From positions 2,542,001-2,606,000 of the forward strand of contig JAKGSH010000010.1 in assembly GCA_021568835.1 (NCBI GenBank): a stretch of 64,000 bases of DNA. The letters run 5' to 3'. Of this stretch, positions 34,020 through 43,673 are shown piece by piece. The notes below the pieces were generated by a model. That model saw only the letters and a list, made by a program, of their open reading frames with translations, searched no databases and was not told the origin of the DNA. A program made the translations under genes and the position numbers. The stretch comes from Streptomyces sp. Tue 6430. Lineage in GTDB: Bacteria > Actinomycetota > Actinomycetes > Streptomycetales > Streptomycetaceae. Within the stretch, counting starts at the first letter, position 1; each line of letters begins with the position of its first letter.

Positions 34020-35591
34020 ATGAACGGTCTCGACTGGGCCGTGCTCATCGGCTACTTCGGCGTGATGGTCGCCATCGGTGTCTGGTCCCACAAACGGGTC
34101 GACGACGTCAGCGACTTCTTCACCGCCGGCGGCAAGATGCCGTGGTGGCTGTCGGGCATCTCGCACCACATGTCGGGCTACAGCGCGGTCATGTTCACCG
34201 GTTACGCCGGCATCGCCTACACCTACGGCGTCACCTCGTTCGTCACCTGGTCCTTCCCGATCGCCCTGGGCATCGCGATCGGTTCCAGGCTGTTCGCGCC
34301 CCGCATCAACCGGCTGCGCTCACGGCTGCACGTGGCCTCCCCGCTGGAGTACCTGAAGAACCGGTACGACCTCAAGACGCAGCAGGCGCTGGCCTGGTCC
34401 GGGATGCTGCTGAAGATCGTGGACGTGGGCGCCAAGTGGGCCGCGATCGCCACCCTGTTGTCCGTGTTCACCGGCATCTCGCTGAACCAGGGCATCCTCA
34501 TCACCGGCGCCATCACGGCCGTCTACTGCACGATCGGCGGCCTGTGGGCCGACGCGCTGACCGAGTTGGGGCAGTTCATCATCCAACTCCTCGCGGGCGT
34601 GGCCATGTTCGTCGCCGTGGTGCTGGAACTGTCCGACCTCGGGATCGGCTTCCTCGGCGCGTGGGACGAGCCGGAGCTCCAGGGCCACGGGAAGCCGCTG
34701 GTGGGGCCGTACGGCACGGTGTTCCTGCTCGCGTTCCTCTTCATCAAGCTGTTCGAGTACAACGGCGGCATGCTCAACCAGGCCCAGCGCTACATGGCCA
34801 CCGCCACCCCGAAGGAGGCCGAGCGGTCGGCGCGGCTGTCGGCGGTGCTGTGGCTGGTGTGGCCGCTGGTGCTGTTCTACCCGATGTGGATGTCCCCGCT
34901 GCTGGTCGAGTCGCAGAAGCCGGACGGCTCCGACTCCTACGGCCTGATGACCGAACAGCTCCTGCCACACGGCCTGTTGGGCCTGGTCATCGTCGGGTTC
35001 TTCTCCCACACGATGGCGATGTGCTCCTCCGACGCCAACGCCATCGCCGCCGTCTTCACCCGTGACTGCGCGCCGGTGATCTCGGCACGGGCGCGGGCCT
35101 GGAACCAGCGGTCGGGGCTGATCGCGGCCCGTGTCGCGACGGTCGTCTTCCTCGCCCTGTCCATGGCGGCGGCCACCCAGGTCAACTCGCCCGCGTTCAA
35201 GGACATCATCACCGTCGTCATCAAGTGGGTGGCCGGCCTGATGGGCCCGATGGCGATCCCGATGATGCTCGGTCTGCTGCGGCCGTTCCGCCGCTCCGGC
35301 CCGACGGCGGCGCTGGTGAGCTGGTCCATGGGCCTGCTGGCCTTCTGGCTGGTCAACTACCCGATCAACTGGAACGTCGACGGCGGCGTCCCGCTCCAGT
35401 ACCAGGTCTCCGTGCCGCTCGCGGTCTCCCTGGTCCTCTACGTCCTCATCGGCTTCCTGAAGCCGGAGGACACCCCGGAACGGCTCGCGATCATCGACCG
35501 GATCAACACGGACGGGGGCGGCGGGGCAGCCGCGGCGGCGGCCGGGGTGCCCGCACCGCGGGACTCGACGCCGACACCCGTGAAGGACTAG
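34020..35591 (+). CDS. Sodium:solute symporter (SSS family)
   Basis: The 523-aa protein has about 13 membrane segments, starting MNGLDWAVLIGYFGVMVAIG. Family motifs include DFFTAGGKMPWWLSGISHHM, GYSAVMFTGYAGIAYTYGVT, EYLKNRYDLKTQ, KLFEYNGGMLNQAQRYMATA and FFSHTMAMCSSDANAIAAVF. The ATG at 34020 follows GGGAGG. SSS carriers import sugars, nucleobases, amino acids or carboxylates with sodium; the substrate is not clear. The C-terminal tail is Ala/Gly/Pro-rich. Confidence 0.92.
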   Translation: MNGLDWAVLIGYFGVMVAIGVWSHKRVDDVSDFFTAGGKMPWWLSGISHHMSGYSAVMFTGYAGIAYTYGVTSFVTWSFPIALGIAIGSRLFAPRINRLRSRLHVASPLEYLKNRYDLKTQQALAWSGMLLKIVDVGAKWAAIATLLSVFTGISLNQGILITGAITAVYCTIGGLWADALTELGQFIIQLLAGVAMFVAVVLELSDLGIGFLGAWDEPELQGHGKPLVGPYGTVFLLAFLFIKLFEYNGGMLNQAQRYMATATPKEAERSARLSAVLWLVWPLVLFYPMWMSPLLVESQKPDGSDSYGLMTEQLLPHGLLGLVIVGFFSHTMAMCSSDANAIAAVFTRDCAPVISARARAWNQRSGLIAARVATVVFLALSMAAATQVNSPAFKDIITVVIKWVAGLMGPMAIPMMLGLLRPFRRSGPTAALVSWSMGLLAFWLVNYPINWNVDGGVPLQYQVSVPLAVSLVLYVLIGFLKPEDTPERLAIIDRINTDGGGGAAAAAAGVPAPRDSTPTPVKD

Positions 35592-35613
35592 GCGCGAACG
35601 GCGGACGGCTGGA

Positions 35614-36732
35614 CTAGACGCCCCGCGGGTACCGGGCGAGCCAGCCCGGGGAGGCGCTCGCCGGGGTGTGCAGGGCCGGGCCCTGGGTCATCTCCATCGC
35701 GAAGTCGTCCGCCAGTTCCAGGATCGTGGGACGGCCCTCCAGTTCGGCCAGCCAGGCCGGCGGGAGGGCCGTCTCGCCGTGCAGGGCCCCGAGCAGCCCG
35801 CCGGCCAGAGCACCGGTCGCGGCCGACGGGCCGTCGTGGTTGACGGCGAGCCGCAGCCCGTGCCGTACGTCCTCGGCGACCAGGGCGCAGTAGACGGCCG
35901 CCGCGAGCACGGCCCGGGCCGACCCCGCCCCGGCCAGTTCCGCCACCCGTGCCGGGCCGGGCACCCCCTGCCGCACGGCGTCCAGCGCGTGCCGCAACGC
36001 CTCCGACACCGGCTCGTGCCCCGGCCGGCCGGCCAGCAGGACGAGCGCCCCCCGCACCGCCCCCTCGAGGCTGTCGCCGCGGGCCAGCGCGTGCACGATG
36101 ACCGCGTACGCGCCCGCCGCGAGGTACCCGCACGGGTGGCCGTGGGTCTGCGCCGCGCACTCCACGGCCAGCTGCGCCACCAGGTGCGGCTCCCAGCCGA
36201 CGAGCAGCCCGAAGGGCGCCGAGCGGGCGGTGGCCTCGGGGCCGTCCTCGCCGGGGCTCTTGGGTGCGTCGAGGGTGCCCATGACGTCGTCGCCGAAGCC
36301 GAGCAGCAGGGACCGGGCGGGGTCGCGGCGGACGTACAGCCACTCCTCGTGGGCCAGCCAGCCGTCGTCCTCGCGGCGCAGGTCGGGCCCCCAGTCGCGC
36401 TGGGTGGCGGCCCATCTCCGGTAGGCCCGGTGCAGATCGGTCGGCGGGTGCCAGGCGCCGGTGTCGCGGCGCACCTGGGCCCGGATCAGCCCGTCCACGC
36501 TGAACAGGGTGAGCTGGGTGAGGTGGGTGACGGCGCCGCGCCGCCCGTGGGCGGGCGCCAGGTCGACGAGCCCCTCGGGCCCGTACGCCCGCCGTATCTC
36601 CTCCAGGCCGAGCCGGTCGACGGCCGCCCCGAGGGCGTCCCCCACGGCGGCGCCGAGCAGGGTGCCGCGCACCCGGCTGCGGAAGTCCTGCTGCTCGGCA
36701 CGCCCCCAGACGGCACCGCCCGTCGCACCCAC
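35614..36732 (-). CDS. ADP-ribosylglycohydrolase family protein
   Basis: The 372-aa protein has RVRGTLLGAAVGDALGAAVD at the N-terminus, TQLTLFSVDGLIRA (in place of the usual T-D-D-T metal motif) and LAVNHDGPSAATGALAGGLL near the C-terminus. The latter matches the conserved xxHDGDSDSTGAIAG metal motif. The N-terminal acidic motif appears partly degenerate, so catalytic activity is uncertain. The family removes ADP-ribose from proteins or handles related metabolites such as dinitrogenase reductase modifications. Confidence 0.88.
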   Translation of the reverse strand: MGATGGAVWGRAEQQDFRSRVRGTLLGAAVGDALGAAVDRLGLEEIRRAYGPEGLVDLAPAHGRRGAVTHLTQLTLFSVDGLIRAQVRRDTGAWHPPTDLHRAYRRWAATQRDWGPDLRREDDGWLAHEEWLYVRRDPARSLLLGFGDDVMGTLDAPKSPGEDGPEATARSAPFGLLVGWEPHLVAQLAVECAAQTHGHPCGYLAAGAYAVIVHALARGDSLEGAVRGALVLLAGRPGHEPVSEALRHALDAVRQGVPGPARVAELAGAGSARAVLAAAVYCALVAEDVRHGLRLAVNHDGPSAATGALAGGLLGALHGETALPPAWLAELEGRPTILELADDFAMEMTQGPALHTPASASPGWLARYPRGV

Positions 36733-36913
36733 CTAGACCTCCCGGGCACCGTCCGTACGTACGACGTCCGTCACTGTAATCGAACGGAGGTGGAGGATCC
36801 GGGGGAAGGCCGTGAACATGCCAGACGCACCGTCCGGGCGGAGCTCCCCCGCGGCGGTCACGGTCTCCGCCCCCGCGGTACCCGTCGGCCGGCGCCGGGA
36901 CCCGCCCCCGCGG

Positions 36914-37489
36914 TTACTCGACGACCCGGACGTTCGTCCCCGTCGCGCCGAACGCCCACAGGGCCGCGCCGTCCGCCTTCGGCATGCGGATGCCGCCGGT
37001 CCGCGTCCCCGAGACGGGGGGCGGGGAGGAGCCGTCGACCGCGTTGGAGAAGGCGATGTTGACGCCCGACTTCGCGGAGAAGTAGATGATGTGCTCGATC
37101 TCGACGCCGTCGGAGCCGGTGGTGGCGTCCTTGCGCAGGGACACCGTGTAGCTGCCGGCCGCCGGGTCCACGGTGCCCGGCCAGACCGTGAAGGTGCGGC
37201 GGGCCGCGTCGTCGGCGTCGACCAGCCAGACCCGGTCCTGGCCGAGGGAGTAGACGATACGGCGGCCCGTGCCCGAGGCGTCGGGGACGGGCGCGGCCTT
37301 CGGGGTCGGGGAGGGGGAGGCCGAGGGCTTGGCGTCCGCGGAGGCCGGCGCGGACGGCTTCGCCGCCGTCGCCGTGGGGTGCGGGCCCTTGTCGGCCTGC
37401 ACCGTCAGGGCGCCGACCACGACGATCGCGCCGGCCGTCAGACCGGTGACCCAGGCCCACGAAGGAAGCCGTCGGGCAGGCACGGGCAC
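36914..37489 (-). CDS. Membrane-anchored protein with a degenerate L,D-transpeptidase-like domain
   Basis: The 191-aa protein has one N-terminal membrane helix (WVTGLTAGAIVVVGALTV) and a Pro/Ser/Ala-rich linker (residues about 35-72). The extracellular domain is RIVYSLGQDRVWLVDADDAA, WPGTVDPAAGSYTVSLRKDA, VEIEHIIYFSAKSGVNIAFS, SGTRTGGIRMPKADGAALWA, ATGTNVRVV. The strand order and the 'R-M-x-x-A-D' segment look like a YkuD fold. The catalytic His and Cys of SHGCxR are replaced by TGGIR, so it would not be a transpeptidase. It may be a non-catalytic wall-binding protein. Confidence 0.7.
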   Translation of the reverse strand: MPVPARRLPSWAWVTGLTAGAIVVVGALTVQADKGPHPTATAAKPSAPASADAKPSASPSPTPKAAPVPDASGTGRRIVYSLGQDRVWLVDADDAARRTFTVWPGTVDPAAGSYTVSLRKDATTGSDGVEIEHIIYFSAKSGVNIAFSNAVDGSSPPPVSGTRTGGIRMPKADGAALWAFGATGTNVRVVE

Positions 37490-37618
37490 GCATCTCCTCA
37501 GTCTCGGGCCCCCGACACCGGGAGCCCGATCATCGTACTGCGACGCTCCCGGTCCCCCGGCCCTCAGCCCGGCGGATCCCCCGGTCCCCCGGCCCCCGGT
37601 CTCCCCGTTCCCGACCCC

Positions 37619-40204
37619 TCAGTCCAGCACCGGCAGCAGCTCCGGCAGGTGGCCGTCGGACGCCGCGGCGGCCCGCTGCCGCTCCTCGGGGACCTCGCCG
37701 TACAGGGTCGTGCGGGGCCGCGCCGGCCGGCCGGCCGCCTCGGCGACCGCGATCAGGTCCCGGACCGACTTGTAGGAGCCGTAGGAGGAGCCCGCCATGC
37801 GGGAGATGGTCTCCTCCATCAGGGTGCCGCCGAGGTCGTTCGCCCCGGAGCGGAGCATCTCCGCCGCGCCCTCGGCGCCCAGTTTCACCCAGCTGGTCTG
37901 GATGTTCGGGATGTGCGGGTGGAGCAGGAGGCGGGCCATCGCCGTGACCGCGCGGTTGTCCCGCATGGTCGGGCCGGGCCGCGCGATGCCCGCCAGGTAC
38001 ACCGGCGCGTTGGTGTGGATGAAGGGGAGCGTCACGAACTCCGTGAAGCCGCCGGTGCGTTGCTGGATCCCGGCCAGGGTCCGCAGGTGGCCGAGCCAGT
38101 GCCGGGGCTGGTCGACGTGGCCGTACATCATCGTCGACGAGGAGCGGATGCCCAGTTCGTGGGCCGTCGTGACGACCTCGGTCCAGGTCGCCGCAGGCAG
38201 TTTGCCCTTGGTGAGGACCCAGCGGACCTCGTCGTCGAGGATCTCCGCGGCCGTGCCGGGGATGGTGTCCAGGCCGGCCTCCTTGGCGGCCGTCAGCCAC
38301 TCGCGGATCGACAGGCCGGTGCGGGTCGCGCCGTTGACGACCTCCATCGGCGAGAAGGCGTGCACGTGCATCCCCGGCACCCGCTCCTTCACCGCCCTCG
38401 CGATGTCGAAGTACGCCGTGCCGGGCAGGTCCGGGTGGATGCCGCCCTGCATGCAGACCTCCACCGCGCCGACGTCCCAGGCCTGTCGGGCCCGGTCGGC
38501 GACCTGGTCCAGGGAGAGCGTGTAGGCGTCGGCGTCGGTGCGGCGCTGCGCGAAGGCGCAGAAACGGCAGCCGGTGTAGCAGACGTTGGTGAAGTTGATG
38601 TTCCGCGTGACGATGTAGGTGACGTCGTCGCCGACCGCCGACCTGCGGACGTCGTCGGCGACGCGGCACAGGGCGTCGAGCGCGGGCCCGTCGGCGTGCA
38701 GCAGGGCCAGCGCCTCGTCGTCCGTCAGCCTCGTCGGGTCGTCGGCCGCCGTCGCCAGCGCCTGCCGTACGTCGGTGTCGATGCGCTCCGGCGCCATGCC
38801 GGGCGCGGCGGCCTCCCGCAGGGCGCCCCAGTCGCCGTACACCTCGTCGAAGTCGTCGCGGCGGTCCGACGTACGGCCGTCGGTGTCGATGGTGCGGTGC
38901 AGGTCCGTGCGGCCGGTGGCCGTGAAGACCTCCTCCGGTTCCTGCCACGGCCGGCCCTCGACGACGGCGTCCTCCGCGGCCAGGCCCGTCTCCGGGTCGG
39001 CGAGCGCGCGCACGTGCGGCAGCAGGCGCGGGTCCAGCCACGGCTCGCCCCGCCGCACGAACTCCGGGTACACGCAGAGCCGTTCGCGCATCTCGAAGCC
39101 GGCCGCCGCCGACCGTGCGGCGAGTTCGTCGATCTGCGGCCAGGGGCGTTCGGGGTTGACGTGGTCGATGGTGAGCGGGGACACCCCGCCCCAGTCGTCG
39201 ATGCCCGCGCCGATCAGCCGCTCGTACTCGCTGTCCACCAGGTTGGGCGGGGCCTGGAGGCAGGCGCTCGGGCCCATGAGGTGGCGGGCGACGGCCACCG
39301 TCGCGACCAGCTCGTCGAGTTCGGCGTCGGGCATGCCGCGCATCGCCGTGTCCGGCTTGGCGCGGAAGTTCTGGATGATCAGTTCCTGGATGCCGTGGTG
39401 AGCGCGGGAGACCTTGCGGAGCGCGAACAGCGACTGCGCGCGCTCCTCGTACGTCTCCCCGATGCCGATCAGGATCCCCGAGGTGAACGGGACCGAGGAG
39501 CGGCCGGCGTCCTCCAGCACCCGCAGCCGTACGGCGGGTTCCTTGTCGGGGGAGCCGAAGTGCGGGCCGCCGGGCTCGGACCACAGCCGGGTCGCGGTGG
39601 TCTCCAGCATCATGCCCATCGAGGGGGCGACCGGCTTGAGCCGCTGGAAGTCCGTCCAGGTCATGACGCCCGGGTTGAGGTGCGGCAGCAGGCCGGTCTC
39701 CTCCAGGATGCGGATGGAGATCGCGCGGACGTAGGCGACGGTGTCGTCGTAGCCGTGCGCGTCGAGCCACTCGCGTGCCTCCGGCCAGCGGTCCTCGGGC
39801 TTGTCGCCGAGGGTGATCAGCGCTTCCTTGCAGCCGAGGGCCGCGCCCTTGCGGGCGATGTCGAGCACCTCGTCCGGGGACAGGAACATCCCGTGCCCGG
39901 CGCGCCGCAGCTTGCCGGGCACGGTGACGAACGTGCAGTAGTGGCACTTGTCCCGGCACAGCCGGGTCAGCGGGACGAAGACGCTCTTGGAGTACGTGAT
40001 GACGCCGGGCCGTCCGGCCGCCTCCAGGCCCGCGTCCCGCACCCGGGCGGCGGACGCGGTCAGGTCGACGAGGTGCTCGCCCCGGGCCTGGAGCAGGACC
40101 GCCGCCTCGGCGACGTCGAGGGCGACGCCGTCCCGGGCACGTTTGAGGGCGCGACGCAGCGAGTTCTCGGTGGGGCCGGTTCCGGAGGTCGCGGAAGTCG
40201 TCAT
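37619..40204 (-). CDS. fbiC: Bifunctional FO synthase (CofG/CofH fusion), coenzyme F420 biosynthesis
   Basis: The 861-aa protein consists of two radical-SAM halves. The CofG half has CRDKCHYC (Cys83, 87, 90) and GKLRRAGHGMFLSPDEVLDI. The CofH half has RNINFTNVCYTGCRFCAFAQ and GGIHPDLPGTAYFDIARAVK. Together they make 7,8-didemethyl-8-hydroxy-5-deazariboflavin (FO) from tyrosine and the flavin precursor. The length equals that of other actinobacterial FbiC proteins. Nearby F420-type enzymes (40272-41146, 43963-44355) fit. From memory it is SCO4429 in S. coelicolor. Confidence 0.97.
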   Translation of the reverse strand: MTTSATSGTGPTENSLRRALKRARDGVALDVAEAAVLLQARGEHLVDLTASAARVRDAGLEAAGRPGVITYSKSVFVPLTRLCRDKCHYCTFVTVPGKLRRAGHGMFLSPDEVLDIARKGAALGCKEALITLGDKPEDRWPEAREWLDAHGYDDTVAYVRAISIRILEETGLLPHLNPGVMTWTDFQRLKPVAPSMGMMLETTATRLWSEPGGPHFGSPDKEPAVRLRVLEDAGRSSVPFTSGILIGIGETYEERAQSLFALRKVSRAHHGIQELIIQNFRAKPDTAMRGMPDAELDELVATVAVARHLMGPSACLQAPPNLVDSEYERLIGAGIDDWGGVSPLTIDHVNPERPWPQIDELAARSAAAGFEMRERLCVYPEFVRRGEPWLDPRLLPHVRALADPETGLAAEDAVVEGRPWQEPEEVFTATGRTDLHRTIDTDGRTSDRRDDFDEVYGDWGALREAAAPGMAPERIDTDVRQALATAADDPTRLTDDEALALLHADGPALDALCRVADDVRRSAVGDDVTYIVTRNINFTNVCYTGCRFCAFAQRRTDADAYTLSLDQVADRARQAWDVGAVEVCMQGGIHPDLPGTAYFDIARAVKERVPGMHVHAFSPMEVVNGATRTGLSIREWLTAAKEAGLDTIPGTAAEILDDEVRWVLTKGKLPAATWTEVVTTAHELGIRSSSTMMYGHVDQPRHWLGHLRTLAGIQQRTGGFTEFVTLPFIHTNAPVYLAGIARPGPTMRDNRAVTAMARLLLHPHIPNIQTSWVKLGAEGAAEMLRSGANDLGGTLMEETISRMAGSSYGSYKSVRDLIAVAEAAGRPARPRTTLYGEVPEERQRAAAASDGHLPELLPVLD

Positions 40205-40271
40205 CCCTTGAGCATACGTTCGGGCTGATCAGGACCGGCGGGACGCCGGGGTCGCCTTTCGGGCGCGCGCG

Positions 40272-41146
40272 TCACGCCGTGCCGCCGGCGGCCGGGGCGC
40301 CGGTCAGGTAGGGGGCGCACGCGTCGAGGGCCGCGAGGACGTCCGCCTCCCCGGCCGGCGGGAGCTGCACCACGACCTCCTCGACGCCCAGTTCGGCGTA
40401 GTGCGCGAGCTTGCCGGGCGAGGGGTGGACGGCGTACGGCACGACCTGGAGGCCCGCCGGGTCGCGGCCCGCGTCCGCCCAGGCCGCGCGCAGCACGGGC
40501 AGCGACTCGGACAGGCCGCGCCCGCCGATCGGCAGCCAGCCGTCGGCGTACTCGCAGATGTGCGCGAACAGCTTCGGACCGGCGGCGCCGCCGACGAGGG
40601 TGCGGGGCCCGGTGACCGGGCCGCGCGGCTTCTGCACGGGCTTGGGGTAGGCGTGGCTGGCCCGCACACCACCGAACTCGCCCTCGTACGCGGTGGGTTC
40701 CTCGCTCCACAGCGCCCGCATCAACGCCATCCGGTCGCGGACCAGCTCCCGGCGGGTACGCCACTCGACGCCGTGGTCGGCGGCCTCCTCCACGTTCCAG
40801 CCGAAGCCGAGCCCGAGGGTGAAGCGGCCGCCGGAGAGGTGGTCCACGGTCGCGATCTGCTTGGCGAGGTCGATCGGGTCGTGCTGCGCGACGAGGGTGA
40901 TCCCGGTGCCGAGCCCCAGACGCTCCGTCACGGCCGCCGCCTGACCGAGGGCGACGAAGGGGTCGAGCGTACGGCCGTACTCGGGGGCAGGTCGCCGCCC
41001 GCGGGGTAGGGGGTGGTGCGCTCGACGGGGATGTGCGTGTGCTCGGGGAGGTACAGCCCGGCGAAGCCGCGCTGCTCCAGCTCACGGGCGAGGCGGGTGG
41101 GGCTGATCGTCTCGTCGGTGAGGAAGATGGTCACGGCGATGCGCAT
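40272..41146 (-). CDS. LLM-class F420-dependent oxidoreductase (one frame break)
   Basis: The N-terminal part from ATG 41146 reads MRIAVTIFLTDETISPTRLA, REQ-like ELEQRGFAGLYLPEHTHIPV. Adding one C to the run at 40983-40987 (plus-strand G-run) joins it to AVTERLGLGTGITLVAQHDP, IDLAKQIATVDHLSGGRFTL, GLGFGWNVEEAADHGVEW, about 291 aa. The pattern is that of luciferase-like F420 enzymes. It is probably in one transcription unit with, or just upstream of, fbiC. The substrate is unknown. Confidence 0.88.
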
Positions 41147-41352
41147 GGGCGGCCTTTCGTGGCGGGCGGCTCTGGGGTGCGGCGGTGCGGCTTTCCGGGC
41201 TGTGCGGTGCGTGCGGTGCGTGCGGCTCCCTCGAGGCGAGTGCCGTCGCCCTCATCTGTACCGGGAGACGGCACCGGTGTCCATACCGACCGGTCGGCAT
41301 CACGGCGCTGAGCCGGCCGGCCCCGGCGGGCCAGGGACGGCGGCCGACGGTG

Positions 41353-41832
41353 TCAGTTCGCACCCGATGACGGAGGGTGGACGGAATCGAGCTGGTGGTC
41401 GGCCCAGACGTAGGTCTCGGGGAGCAGGTCGGCGACGGGGACCGTGCGGACGCGGTCGCCCTCACCGACGATGACCCCGATGCCGGGGAAGTAGTCGAGG
41501 AGGACCTGGCGGCACCGGCCGCAGGGCGGGACGACCCCGCGGTCGCGGTCGCCCACGGCGACGATGGTGTCCAGCTCGTAGGCGCCCTGGGCGGCCGCCG
41601 CGCCGATGAGGACCAGTTCGGCGCAGGGGCCGCCGGTGAAGTGGTAGGCGTTCACCGCGGTGACGATCCGGCCGTCCCGGGCGCGGGCCGCCGCCGCCAT
41701 GGTGTGGTTGTCGCCCCGGCAGCGGGTGCGGGCGACGTGCGCGGCGGCCCGGACCACCTCCCGCTCCCCCTCCGTCAGGTCGCCGAACGCCTTCCTCGCA
41801 GGCTCGGCCTCCTCCCACGGGACTCCGTTCAC
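41353..41832 (-). CDS. Cytidine deaminase family protein
   Basis: The 159-aa product starts at GTG 41832, overlapping the upstream stop (GTGA). Zinc-site motifs are GPCAELVLIGAAA (CAE, with Cys replacing the usual His) and VVPPCGRCRQVLLDYFP (PCxxC). CAE plus PCGRC is the three-cysteine form of the family. It hydrolyses cytidine or a related base such as blasticidin. The gene is coupled to a DUF6247 gene, an odd pairing for pyrimidine salvage. Confidence 0.85.
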   Translation of the reverse strand: MNGVPWEEAEPARKAFGDLTEGEREVVRAAAHVARTRCRGDNHTMAAAARARDGRIVTAVNAYHFTGGPCAELVLIGAAAAQGAYELDTIVAVGDRDRGVVPPCGRCRQVLLDYFPGIGVIVGEGDRVRTVPVADLLPETYVWADHQLDSVHPPSSGAN

Positions 41833-42104
41833 GTACGGCCGCCTTCGGCCCGCGCGTCTTCCAGGGCGGCCATGACCTCGGGCGAGTTCCTGATCAGGAT
41901 CCGGTGCCGGTAGGCCCGGACGACTGCCGCGGCGCCTGCGAAGTCGTCGGTGGGAGCGGCCCCTATGGCTGCCGCCAGTTCCTCCTCGAAGCGTTCCCGG
42001 TCGCCCGGAAACCCGTAGCGGCTGAGCGCGCCGCGCAGGTCGTCCACCGTACGGATCTCCGGGAGGGGCATCGCTCCCCAGCCGTGTCCGGGCTGTGCGC
42101 TCAT
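41829..42104 (-). CDS. DUF6247-type small protein
   Basis: The 91-aa product starts MSAQPGHGWGAMPLPEIRTV and continues DDLRGALSRYGFPGDRERFE, EELAAAIGAAPTDDFAGAAA, VVRAYRHRILIRNSPEVMAA. DUF6247 proteins are small, helical and often act as the antitoxin-like partner of neighbouring genes in Streptomyces; this is inference. Its stop overlaps the cytidine-deaminase start. Confidence 0.78.
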   Translation of the reverse strand: MSAQPGHGWGAMPLPEIRTVDDLRGALSRYGFPGDRERFEEELAAAIGAAPTDDFAGAAAVVRAYRHRILIRNSPEVMAALEDARAEGGRT

Positions 42105-42178
42105 GATCTGCTCCTGGTGGGCGGGCCTGGCTCCGGTTTCCAGTATGGCCGCGCCGGACCCGCGCGGACGGCTCGTCC

Positions 42179-42613
42179 TCACCACGCCGCCCCACCCCCG
42201 CAGTCCGCCCACAGCAGCTTGCCGCCGTTCGGCGCGCCCAGGTGTCCGAGCACGGACACTCCGACCTTGTCCGCGCATGCCCGCACGAGGTGGAGGCCTC
42301 TGCCGTTCTCGGCGTCCAGGGGCGGGGCCCCCTTGTCCTCGGAGAAGCCGGGCGGGACCCTCGGGTCCGTGTCCCATACGCCGACGCGGACCCGGCCGGG
42401 CTCCGGCGACAGGACCCTCAGGGCGTAGAGGCCGGTCGTGTGGCGGTGCGAGTTCGTCAGCAGTTCCGCCGCGAGCAGCTCCGCGGTCGGGGTCAGCTCG
42501 GGCAGTTCGTGGGCGGCGAGAATCAGGCGCAGGGCGCCCCTCGCGACACCCGGTGCGCGGGGATCTCGCGGGAGGTGCAGGGTGTAGTTCCAGGGCGGGG
42601 ATACGGTGGCCAT
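42179..42613 (-). CDS. RsbW-like HATPase (ATP-binding regulatory protein)
   Basis: The 144-aa protein has N-box ELLAAELLTNSHRHTTGLYA, G1 RVRVGVWDTDPRVP and G2 DAENGRGLHLVRACADKVGV, the histidine-kinase-like ATPase fold without a phospho-acceptor domain. Such proteins act as anti-sigma kinases or regulators. It is divergent from an XRE/DUF5753 gene with an inverted repeat between them; the same pairing recurs at 57948/58729. Confidence 0.9.
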   Translation of the reverse strand: MATVSPPWNYTLHLPRDPRAPGVARGALRLILAAHELPELTPTAELLAAELLTNSHRHTTGLYALRVLSPEPGRVRVGVWDTDPRVPPGFSEDKGAPPLDAENGRGLHLVRACADKVGVSVLGHLGAPNGGKLLWADCGGGAAW

Positions 42614-42719
42614 GAGAAGTCTCCGGTCACTGAGGGGAGTTGGACGGGTGCCTGGTGTCTCTGCCGTGGCGTCCCACGGTGCGCTTCCAGGACGGGCGCC
42701 TGAGCAAGAAAGTAGGGCA

Positions 42720-42738
42720 TCGCAAATGACATTTGCGA
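42720..42738. promoter_or_regulatory. Inverted-repeat operator between the HATPase and XRE genes
   Basis: TCGCAAAT-GAC-ATTTGCGA has perfect 8-bp arms. It is centred between starts 42613 (minus) and 42813 (plus) and is probably bound by the DUF5753 regulator. Confidence 0.7.
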
Positions 42739-42812
42739 GCCGTCGCGATACTTGTGCTTATTCCTCAGCCGTGTGAGTGATCCATCAGAACGTGCGTCCG
42801 AGAGGAATTGAC

Positions 42813-43663
42813 GTGCCGGCAAGACCCCCACTGACGGCCCGCCGCCTCCGGCTCGCCGTGGAACTGCGCAAGATGCGTGAGCGGGCGGGCATGACGGCGA
42901 CCGACGCCGCACGCACGCTGGGCACAAGTCAGGGCCAGCTCAGCAATGTGGAGTCGGGCCGGTTCGGAGTGAGTTCCGAACGGATCAGATCGCTCGCCCG
43001 CATCTACTCCTGCCCCGACCAGCCCTTCGTGGAGGCCCTGGTCGGGATGGCGAGCGAGAAGACTCTCGGCTGGTGGGAGTCCTACCGGGAAGTGTTGCCG
43101 TCGGGTCTCCTGGACCTTGCCGAGCTGGAACATCACGCCATCGCGATACGGACGGCGTACACGTCTCACATGCCAGGTCTGCTGCAGACCGCCGATCACG
43201 CGAGAGAGATCTTCCGACGCGTCATTCCCACGCCCACACCCCCGAGGTCGAGCACCGCGTCACACATCGCGTCAAGCGACAGGGTGTGCTCTACCGTGCC
43301 GACCCGACCCCGTACAGCACGGTCGTCCACGAGGCAGCCCTGCGCATGGGGGTGGGGGGCCGCGATGTGGCCCGCGCCCAGTTGCTGCACCTGCTCGACA
43401 TGAGCGAGCGGGAGCACATCTCCATTCGCGTTATCCCGTTCGGAATCGGTGCGTTCCCCGGCTCGGGTCAGTCCATCAACTACCTGTACGGCGCCGTACC
43501 GCAGCTCGACACCGCTCAACTCGACCAGTTCCACGGTCCCCTACTGCTCGACGCCGAGGCGCATCTCCAGAAGTACCGGAGTCTTCTCGACGTCGTGGAG
43601 ACCATCGCCCTCAGCGCTGAGAAATCCCGAGACCTGATCCACACCACCGCCCAGAGCCTCTGA
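42813..43663 (+). CDS. XRE-family regulator with DUF5753 domain (one frame break)
   Basis: The GTG at 42813 follows GAGAGGAA. The HTH is AVELRKMRERAGMTATDAAR, TLGTSQGQLSNVESGRFGVS. DUF5753 motifs are YTSHMPGLLQTADHAREIFR and, in the second frame, VVHEAALRMGVGGRDVARAQ, ISIRVIPFGIGAFPGSGQSI. Adding one C at 43239-43243 restores about 283 aa. The next gene is its DUF397 partner. It may control the divergent HATPase gene. Confidence 0.88.
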
Positions 43664-43673
43664 AGGAGCCTCC

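Noticed and set aside
36812..40228. Plus-strand open frame of 1138 codons
   Set aside because: Antisense to fbiC and neighbours, Arg/Gly/Val-rich low-complexity product; shadow frame.
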